Source of the DNA: Diadema setosum
Lineage: Eukaryota > Echinodermata > Echinoidea > Diadematoida > Diadematidae
Direction: 5' to 3'
Length of the DNA: 64,000 nucleotides
Assembly: GCA_033980235.1 (NCBI GenBank)
Contig: CM067070.1
Location: forward strand, 11,354,046 to 11,418,045
A program made the position numbers and the translations under genes. This document shows, piece by piece, positions 55,895-64,000 of this stretch (position 1 is its first letter; every line of letters begins with the position of its first letter). The notes under the pieces were generated by a model. That model worked only from the letters and a program-made list of their open reading frames with translations, did not search any database and was not told the DNA's origin.

Positions 55895-55910
55895 ATGGCT
55901 GATCTATCAA
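55895..55910 (+). CDS. NARS1: NARS1 coding exon 1
   Basis: ATG GCT GAT CTA TCA plus one base, followed by a strong donor GTAAGC. The single leftover base completes a serine codon with exon 2, whose acceptor requires exactly this phase. Expected length, position after promoter-like sequence and phase agree. There is no direct similarity to test because the exon is so short. Confidence 0.75.
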
Positions 55911-58900
55911 GTAAGCTTTCACAATTATTAGTGGTTAAAGAACTAATAAAAAAAGAAAGGGATTTGACAGATTCAAATAAACAAGCACAATGTTTTGCAT
56001 TAAAAGGATGGAGGCCACGCACGCAATGTGCCGCCTTGTAAGTCGTCCCTTATCAAAAGAGTTGAACTTGTTTGCATGGGAAACATAAAGCAGGTCTACC
56101 ATGCCAGCTTGGTCCCTTGCATAGATTTGTACACTTTTGAGATGTGTGCGTGTGTATGTGTGTGTGTGTGCGTTTGTGGATTTCAAATGAACTAAATCAA
56201 TTAACTGAAACCTGAATGTAATATACACCATGTCATTGAGTACGATACCCGAAAGAATGCGATGAGGTTACCGGGGAAGTTGTCCGGAAACATGCATGCG
56301 AGTCATACTAGTGAAGCGTAACAAAAAGTAAAAGTGTGCCTTCTTGATAAAAAAAAAAGCGTGAGACTTATTGTTATCTAAAGAGTCTATCTGAATGTTT
56401 TAGATTATAAGAGTTATATCAATTGAGATAAATTCGTGAGTGGTGAGCGAATACAATGATTCCTTTTTTCTTATCGTCTGCCACCCAACTTTTTATTGTG
56501 TACATTCCTCATTACTTATTTTGAGATATATAAAAAAATAAAACAGACGTTATTATTGGCACTGAAAATGGACTAAGTACATGAACTCCTCTAAAGTATC
56601 TACAAACACATCACATGATACAGGTTATCGAAATAATTTCGAGAAAATTGAAGAAACATGGTCTTTTTTCTGATCTTCATGATTCTTTCTGCGTAATTGG
56701 TGACCCTAAATTTATGGAAGTATCATGATTGTCACATCTGCCATAACTTGATCTTTGTATACAGAAACGCAAAGAAGCAAGATGGTGTAACCGATGTGTG
56801 CTTCAAGCGCAAAGAAAGTGCACATTCAAAACTGTAGTTGCAGAATCAAAAAGAGGCTCTTTTGTGATATCCGTGCTTCATAGCAGGAGTGGGAACATTC
56901 ATTTTGCGTCCATTAACGAACGTTCTTCTTTTGCCCCGGTGGATTCACATGTTATTTTGTAAACCTTGGAAAGCATGTCAAGAAGACGATTGTGCTCTTG
57001 ACTTGAATAAGTCATGAAAAGAGTAGAAGACTACGAATGTATGGAATTTTCTATTTTCTAATGACATGCACCGCCACATGCCCCAAATAAATTTTGTATC
57101 TAATTTGATAATTATCACAAAATAAACATGTCATAGGTATTGGATGTGAGCTGGAGGCTGAAACCTTGATTTCAAGCTGCAAATTCCAAGTTATGACATG
57201 ACGAATAAAACATTAAAATTTGTTTCAAACCTCCTGTAACAATGGACACTCGTCAAAACTCTACCATTGTTAGAATGGTGGAGTTATGGCCTTGTAAAAA
57301 GGTAAGTGTTATTAAAGCAAATAAAAATGAACAAACATGAGGCGGCTGAGGAAAAGTACAAAATTTACGGCTATATTATTGTCAACACGTATATCAAGAA
57401 GCCTACAAGGTAAAAAGTACGGCAACCCTGGTACGGGGTTTATGATCAGCAATTCATATTTTTAGACATACTCGTACGTGGTATACATGTATATATACAT
57501 TAATTGTGCATATGTGACCCTGCACCTCAAAACAAACAAAAGTCGCCAGACATGATTTTTTAGTTAAGACCATATTCTGAAAGAGTAGAGTTTAAGCTTT
57601 AAAATGATGTATAACCCAGATCAAATGGACTCTCCTAACCTATCTAAATATTGGAAAGAGAGCACAAACTCGGGAAAAGTGTGAACTGAGAAAAGAGGCT
57701 CTGAAGTACAATGTCTATTCAAGCGCTTAATCTTTACCAAACCGTGCTGGCTGTGCGATGAATGGGACAAAAAAAAAAAAAAAAAAAAAAACAGGAAGTA
57801 AACCACCACAGTAACAACAATGAAGGGATGATCAGATGCCTCATTAACACATTAATTCTGTCCATAATCAATGCCAACTTTCAAAGCAGTAGCACAATCC
57901 TTTCAAAAGTTATTAGAGTTGAAAGTGAAGAGTGTGGACAAGGTTTTTCAGATATGAAAAAGGGATTCTAAACTAGACACACCTAATCACACTATTCTAC
58001 CAAAAATGTTCGAGATAAACTGCTAAAAAAACACACTTTCCTGCCCGCTTTGCGATACCAAATTTTAGCATAATGTAAAAGAAGACCCGCTCTTTCAGAA
58101 AATATGAAAAAGTCAAGTTCGGCTAGGTTGACCCATTTCACTTATTTTCAGTCCTCACGCAAACTCAGTGTGTGCGACTTTATGTTCGTTTTGAGGTGTG
58201 ACCTCGCGCGTGTTTGTATATTGTGCATTCGAGATTGATTGATTAACTGAAAATCAAATGTGAATGAGATCTCTGTAATAATTCAAATCCTGCGAGAATT
58301 GTCTGTTCATCGTCTGGAAGTATGCACGCAGTCTTACAGTGAAAAAAAAAACAAAACAAAACATGCTGCCGTGTCTTCTGGCCAAAATTGTTTAAAAAGA
58401 AAATCAGAATGTTTGAATCGACCAGCTTTCACCCTGCACTAAAAAATAACCAGATTGCAACTACCTCAAGAGTGTACATTCTTTCTGCGCTAGTATTTGG
58501 AGTATCATTAAAAAAAGGAAACAGGAAGCAAGCATAGTTGTAGTCATTAAGATTGGACAAAGTCTATCCCTCCCAAGGGTCTGCAATCATTTCTGAAAAT
58601 CATTTCAAGAGACTTGAGTAAACATGACTGACCTATTTCTCATATTCATGACTCGTTCTTTATCACTGGTGACACTAGGATACTAGAGATATTAAGCTTT
58701 TGTTTGTTTTATGGCATTTCCACATTCTTCTTAGCTATATATATATTTTTTTCTACACCAAGATATATACTTGTAGAGGGTTATGTTCTCAGTTTACATG
58801 AACATGCAAGAACTCCGATTTATAGCTTAAACCATAATCAGTATATCTCTTTTAGAAAAAAAAGAAACACAAAGAACAACACTGTGTAAGCATGTTTACC

Positions 58901-58977
58901 TTAATGTAGAAAAAAGTTCACGTTCAAAAGAAATGTAATGAAAATGGATAAAAAGTGTTTTGATGATGTTATCATAT

Positions 58978-59017
<40 letters not shown>

Positions 59018-62000
59018 GAGGGACAGGGAGGTACATTTTCATTTATGAGTACCCCGGACGTCCCGCTGCTGTACATTAAACAATTTATTTGTAAGCTCTT
59101 TTCAAAGCTTTATCAAGAACACTCGTATTTGCTTTTGACTTTTAAAGAATACATATGACCTATATACGATAGGTCATGTCAAAATTGTTGTAATCTTGTC
59201 TTGACTTGAGAAAGTACACATGTCTTGACGTGACTACAGAGTGCAATAAAGATAAAGTCTCAAGTGGCCATCGAATCACAGTTCAATTGAAGCGTTTTTG
59301 TTAGGTGCACTCTGATACTGAAATGAGACATAAGTTTTTGTTCCAACAAAATTAATATGAAACATATCGTGAAACTATCTAGGATCTCTTCACATTGTTA
59401 AATTCGATTTTTTTAACATTGTGAACACACTGTGAATAAGGCGTTATTCACAGAGTGGAACAGAACTGTATAAAAGTCCATCGAAATCATTTTTACACTA
59501 TTTAAATCGAGCGCGTTCACAGCCAAGTATGTAAACACACTATGGACAGTAGAGTAGATATGTAAAGAATAATTTACGTATGCCTGCGACCATAACTGTG
59601 TGTTGTAAACAGTGCTATGGAAAGTCCCAGATTTTATTGATCATGGTAATGGCGTAATTATAACATAAGAGAAATGTTCATTGACTCCACATTGGACTAA
59701 CTCCATTTCATGATTCTTAACCCGTTGAGTATACTCGGGCAGGACGGTGTCTATGGGAAGTGCGTGTTGTAGCAATATCAAACCGTCCTCAACGGGTTAA
59801 TGACGCTTTACGTGATGAATATTACATTATATCAGTTGAAAGGTCAAGGGAAATAGAATAACTTACAATATGTGCTACTGAAGTCTTCCATAAAATTTAT
59901 GTGTGGCGTCCGTTTCTTCATGTCACCCTGCAGGCAAGGTTGCTGTTCTGTACATATCAGAGAAGGGAGGGGATGATGATACGGGGGATGGCTCGGAGCA
60001 GAAGCCGTTCAGGACTCTCATGTGTGTAAGTAATGTGCCTGCATGGTATTTCCTTGTGATGCGGAACTGTGTGCAATTCTCTAAGATGTCCGTCTTGAGA
60101 TGATTAATAGCATAATCACAGAGACTGGAACCCTATTATGTACAATTTTCGGTTTGACATGAATGAAATGTTTGTCGAAGCAGCTGCATTGTGTGGTACT
60201 GTATATAATCTATGCTTTCTGTGTTTTTGTTTTGTGTGTGTGTGTGTGTGTGTTTTTACATACGATTAAAGTGAGAGTCTGAAATCTAAAAATAAAAAAA
60301 AAAAATCATTCATTGAAATTTGAAATGGCATTGAACCAATTATGGAGGTCTCGGTTAACCTTCCCGCAAGTACTCTCGAATCCTAAAATGAAGGAAAACT
60401 TTGAGTTTCAGTATGTGGGATGTAACAAAACATATCCCATTAGATATTTCACAGATTCGGTTACCTTCCCCTTGCGTGAAAAAAAAAGAATAATGTAGTT
60501 GTATTGATTCGATACTATCTCCCCCCCCCCCAAAAAAAAAAAATGTTTTATCTTCTCTCTTTTTCTTTGTGTTGTTTTGTACAGGCTATGAAGGCTTCGG
60601 GAGAACCATTTCCCAAGTTCATGTGCGATTCCAAGGAGGAAGGAGAGGTAGAGCTCACTGTGATCTCTTAATATGCTTCTGCTGATGAACCTGAATGAAT
60701 ACTTGAATCAGTACAAAGACTTGAAAGATCAGTTCATTGTTTCTCTCCTGAGAGACTACAAAAATAGTACAGATAAAAAAATACGATTATATACTGCGAT
60801 TCTGTAAATTTTGAAATTTTTGAAAATTTAAACTGATCTTTAATACAAAGGCAAATCTATGTACCTTCAAAGTGGGCTTTATATCAATGTTGCTGATTCT
60901 ACAAGTCTGATCTAAAATCAAACAAACAAACAAAAATGTTTAATTAGAAAGTGTGTGCTTTCTGAGCCTCTGTTGAGTGTGAAATGATTATACTGTGACG
61001 AGGCTGTTAAATCCAATGTTGTAATAATTGATCCAAGCGCTTCGCAGACACTACATCGCACTTATCTTGTCATATTAATGTGCAGGATAAACTGTGTTTA
61101 AATGAGACGTTGCGTAATGTATTTACTGATAGTTATACAATGGTAAAGTTAAAACAAATGTGAGAGAGAACTAATCGATATCGAAATCGAAATGTACAGT
61201 ACTAGCTAACCAACGCTGTTGAGAAGAGTGTGTGGCAAATATATATGATTGGGTTTTTTCTGTGCGGAGATTCCATCATGTTTTAGATGACAGACATTTT
61301 TGGAGTTTACTTTGTTCCATTTTGTTTTAATGAATGCCTGCTTTGAATCTCTCGATGTTATAGAAATGGGAAGAAGTCTCACAGGCCCAGAAGAAAAAGT
61401 TTGCCAAGCTGTATGCCAAAGAGCAGAGGAAACCAGCTGAGAAGGACAAGAAAGATGTAAGGTTTTGTTTTGTTTTGTTTTCATTTTCATTTTTTTTAGT
61501 GTGTCTGTGATGTGTAGAAACGCTGAGGTCTGAAGTTGCTGTGATATTATTTGATGGTAGAAAGACTGGTTTTTCGATTTTAGACATTCTGAAATTAACT
61601 CTAGTTCTCTAATTTGGTACATCCTATGTTTCTTGAAATCATTTGTGGCGAAGGAAATGTCTATGTCAAAGTAACGTAAACAACAAACCAACGAACAAAC
61701 CATTAGGTAACCATATTAGTAAATATGATTATATTCAATTTCAATTTTTTATATTTCATGTCCTTTGATAACTGACAATGAACTACAACAGTTTATCGCA
61801 TCAAAGAATGTCCCAAAGATGTATTTTTCATAAGGCCATATCAAAGGAAAAAAGAAGGAAAGTATGTAAAATGTACCACGGTGTCGTGTATATAAGAAAT
61901 TAGTACCATGCAATTTTAACTGCAAAAAAGTCATGGTTAGAACTTGGCTCATAAATTAGTTCCGCTTGTTTTCTCTTTTCCTTTTTTATGTACCGTGGAG

Positions 62001-63416
62001 ACTGAAGATGCAGAAAAAAGGCAGAAGAACCTTGCAGAAGCTAAGAAGATAACCATACAGGAGGATGCAAGCTTGCCAGCAGCCAAGTTGGTACGTACTC
62101 TGCTTATTATTACTATCATTTTTTAGTTATAATCTAACCAAAAGAGGACATGTTAGCTATACAAATGTACAGTGATATGTTAGCCCCAGGGCAATAAACA
62201 GTGTTCATGTAGGAAGTGTGTGATGTTAAATGTACCATCATTACAAAAGTTTGAACGTCACACGTGAATTTAGTTTGCGTATCAACTCTGGAATAATTAT
62301 TGATAAAACAAAACATTTTGCAGCGGTTGCCGACTGCATCTGTTGCGTACAGGCATTATACGCCTTCACACGTCCTAAATACCTGTAAGCGTCAATAAGG
62401 CCTATTCTGCAACACGCCTCCAATAAATTATGGCAGTAAACAGTGGAAAATTGAACATGGTGATAACATTGAGCTACTAGCTAGCTACTAGCCAATATGG
62501 GTATACTCTTTTATCACTTCGGAGGTGACGTCTTTTAAACTACTTATTTACGACGTGTTATTTCTCAGAGTCATATGATTTCGAGGTGCTCATGTGCTCA
62601 TTGTTGCATTTTTTTTTTCCTGCTAGCGTTCTTATACCCCAGTGCAGTCTGGTCTATTCAGAATTATTTACTCAATAAGATAATTATTTCTTTCCGTGTC
62701 AATTTTTCCATGCAATTCAGATAAATCAAAATAATAACAGTGCACGCTATTACTAGCACACAAATGGAATGACCATAAAAATAATCGAAATGTGTATCTT
62801 TTTATTTTCTGTAATGCAAATTTCATTTCATCATGTTGTTATTTTCTGTAACACAAATTAGTGTATTTTATAATCTTACCTGTCCAGATCAAGATAAAGG
62901 ATGCTACAGCCAACAGGGGAACTCGCATCAAAGTCAGTGCATGGATCCACAGGCTAAGGCGACAAGGTAACTTCAGTGCCAAGTTTTCAAGCATACCGCT
63001 GATGAGGGAAACTCATATACATTTAGGCATACACAAACGAATTCAAAATGAATATAAATTATCAATGTTACCTTTCACAATTAAATATATTAGGTTAAAA
63101 GGGGGTGATTTCCACCCTGATTTTAATTCAAAGCCTATAACCTAGAGACAATATTCTTGAGCAGGATTACAATGCTGAGATAAGTGATTTCCCATAATTC
63201 TAAAAAAGATAGAGGTCTCTGCCATTATTGACATATTCGTCTACACACAATAAACTCATTATAATTTCGCTATAAACATGATGTTTTAGTGTTAATGAAT
63301 GCACACTGTCAATATACATCTTTTTTTTTTTTTTTTTTACCTCAGGGAAGACGCTGATGTTCATTGTTCTTAGAGATGGGACAGGGTTCCTTCAGTGCGT
63401 GCTCAGCGATAAGTTG
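55895..63416 (+). CDS. NARS1: cytoplasmic asparaginyl-tRNA synthetase, 5' part, seven exons
   Basis: This class II synthetase attaches asparagine to tRNA-Asn in the cytosol. Seven exons (55895-55910, 59934-60025, 60585-60647, 61364-61456, 62001-62090, 62888-62966, 63346-63416) join in phase to give the first 168 residues. They cover the eukaryotic N-terminal extension (VAVLYISEKGGDDDTGDGSE, EPFPKFMCDSKEE), a lysine-rich helical linker (RQKNLAEAKKITIQED) and the start of the anticodon-binding OB fold (RIKVSAWIHRLRRQGKTLMF, RDGTGFLQCVL). The order and spacing match animal NARS1. The catalytic domain lies beyond 64000. No disruption was seen. Confidence 0.93.
56600..57010. repeat. dispersed A-C-B unit, copy 6, in NARS1 intron 1
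   Basis: A part: tgatcttcatgattctttct, gtaattggtgaccct. C part: gtgcacattcaaaactgtag, ttttgtgatatc. B part: aagacgattgtgctcttgac. All are degenerate. Confidence 0.5.
57513..58195 (+). mobile_element. TGTGACC TIR transposon, full-length copy in NARS1 intron 1
   Basis: Very similar to 20478-21160 along its length, with a longer A-run near 57770-57790. Left end tgtgaccctgcacctcaaaa and right end cgttttgaggtg are inverse. TA precedes the left end; the last bases of the right end are lost. Confidence 0.82.
58570..59290. repeat. dispersed A-C-B unit, copy 7, in NARS1 intron 1
   Basis: A part: gacttgagtaaacatgactg, catgactcgttctttatcac, ggtgacact. C part: aagttcacgttcaaaagaaa, ttttgatgatgttatca. 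B part: cttgacttgagaaagtacac, catgtcttgacgtgact, aaagtctcaagtggccat. A (GA)n tract at 58979-59014 interrupts it. Confidence 0.6.
58979..59014. repeat. (GA)n microsatellite
   Basis: A clean GA run. Confidence 0.95.
59717..59800 (+). mobile_element. 84-bp element with TTAACCCGTTGAG ends
   Basis: Starts ttaacccgttgag and ends with its inverse ctcaacgggttaa; inner aggacggt and accgtcct also pair. A relative lies inverted at 5017-5098. TTAA ends are piggyBac-like. Confidence 0.65.
59934..60025 (+). CDS. NARS1: NARS1 exon 2
   Basis: Follows ccctgcag and ends before GTAAGT. It encodes KVAVLYISEKGGDDDTGDGS and the KPFRT block, the conserved start of the N-terminal domain. Confidence 0.92.
60026..60584 (+). 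other. NARS1 intron 2
   Basis: Ordinary intron sequence with a GT run near 60235-60252 and C/A homopolymers near 60521-60541. No further element was seen. Confidence 0.6.
60585..60647 (+). CDS. NARS1: NARS1 exon 3
   Basis: 21 codons between tgtacag and GTAGAG, phase 0. Encodes EPFPKFMCDSKEEGE. The donor is weak. Confidence 0.85.
60648..61363 (+). other. NARS1 intron 3
   Basis: No element recognised. Confidence 0.6.
61364..61456 (+). CDS. NARS1: NARS1 exon 4
   Basis: 31 codons between gttatag and GTAAGG. Encodes KWEEVSQAQKKKFAKLYAKE, a charged segment of the extension. Confidence 0.88.
61457..62000 (+). other. NARS1 intron 4
   Basis: No element recognised. Confidence 0.6.
62001..62090 (+). 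CDS. NARS1: NARS1 exon 5
   Basis: 30 codons ending before GTACGT. The acceptor is placed after gtggag because only it preserves phase 0 and the frame. Encodes NLAEAKKITIQEDASLP. Confidence 0.82.
62091..62887 (+). other. NARS1 intron 5
   Basis: No element recognised. Confidence 0.6.
62888..62966 (+). CDS. NARS1: NARS1 exon 6
   Basis: Between cctgtccag and GTAACT, leaving phase 1. Encodes the start of the OB fold, RIKVSAWIHRLRRQ. Confidence 0.93.
63346..63416 (+). CDS. NARS1: NARS1 exon 7
   Basis: Follows a long T-tract and cctcag and ends before GTAAGT. Encodes KTLMFIVLRDGTGFLQCVLS. The remainder to 64000 is intron 7. Confidence 0.93.
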
Positions 63417-64000
63417 GTAAGTACTGAAGATGAATTTTGTGTTTGTATACGTAGTCTATGTGTAGCAAGGTTTGTTTTGTTTTTGTTTTTGTTTTTGTTT
63501 TGTTTTTTGGGCCGTCAACGTATTTACAGTATAGCTGCTTTCCATCATGGAGAAGCAAAAGTGCATGTGGGTATTATTTTGAAGAGTCTGATAGTCAATT
63601 TTGGGGGAATGATTTTTCTTTAAGAAAAATGTGTTAATAAACTTTGAGACTTATTTCAGCACGTGTAATGTTACAAATTATGTGTATTCCTCTCTCACTC
63701 CTTGCTGATTTGAAGAAGGATGACGTTTTCGTGTTTTTTGTTTTGTTTTTGTTGAGTCAGTATTTATGTATACGTTATGTTTATGTCGGTAATAACAGAA
63801 ACTCTCCCTTTCACAGTCTTGTGAGTTTAAAATCCTTATCGTCAATCATAAAAAAAAAAAAAAATCCCTCATGTTATCACAAATGCGTTCTTAATTCCTG
63901 GTGAGAATACTAAGATACACGTTTACTTCACTGCATAAAATATGGTCATGTAGTCCATGTTGTCAAACTTCATCTTATCTCATGATGAGTTGAGACAAGT
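63417..64000 (+). other. start of NARS1 intron 7
   Basis: Contains (GTTTT)n-like runs and an A14 run. No further exon is visible before the window ends. Confidence 0.6.

Overview
The window is nuclear DNA of a metazoan. It has split genes with GT-AG introns, dense microsatellites, miniature inverted-repeat elements and several classes of retrotransposon. The repeat make-up (CR1/L2/Jockey-like LINEs, a SCAN-type Ty3/gypsy element, many short TIR elements) and A+T-rich introns suggest a marine invertebrate, probably a deuterostome such as an echinoderm. The species cannot be fixed from the sequence. Two host genes are well supported. Almost everything else is repeat-derived.

Host genes. (1) An L-asparaginase gene (ASPG/AnsA type) on the minus strand, 14217 down to 5105. 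It has seven coding exons with consistent splice phases and predicts 379 aa. Introns carry a 5'-truncated LINE in antisense, several MITEs and a 44-bp minisatellite grown from an exon boundary. (2) The 5' part of a cytoplasmic asparaginyl-tRNA synthetase gene (NARS1) on the plus strand, from a 16-nt coding first exon at 55895 to exon 7 ending at 63416. It encodes the N-terminal extension and the start of the OB-fold and runs off the window. One gene consumes free asparagine and the other charges it to tRNA; a functional link between them is not shown.

Layout. 1-5.1 kb: a 29-bp satellite, MITEs and repeat fragments. 5.1-14.3 kb: asparaginase. 15.06-20.46 kb: a unique-looking segment holding a possible 5' non-coding exon, duplicated in direct orientation at 42.44-44.83 kb and broken by MITEs. 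20.48-21.16 kb: a TIR transposon. 21.2-33.1 kb: a minus-strand Ty3/gypsy element with a SCAN-like Gag and an internal deletion, itself split by a younger plus-strand LTR element (25992-32313) with apparently identical LTRs and only gag and protease. 33.1-41.0 kb: TIR elements, one of them broken by a TA-flanked TIR element and by a LINE with a single 1031-codon ORF. 42.4-51.9 kb: the duplicated segment, a decayed LINE, and repeated degenerate copies of a three-part unit (here called A, C and B), one part amplified as a 320-bp tandem array. 52.9-55.4 kb: MITEs and a tRNA-like sequence. 55.6-64 kb: NARS1, whose 4-kb first intron holds two more copies of the A-C-B unit and a further copy of the TIR transposon.

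All similarity statements between parts of the window were made by eye. Exon boundaries rest on reading frame, splice consensus and remembered family motifs, not on transcripts.
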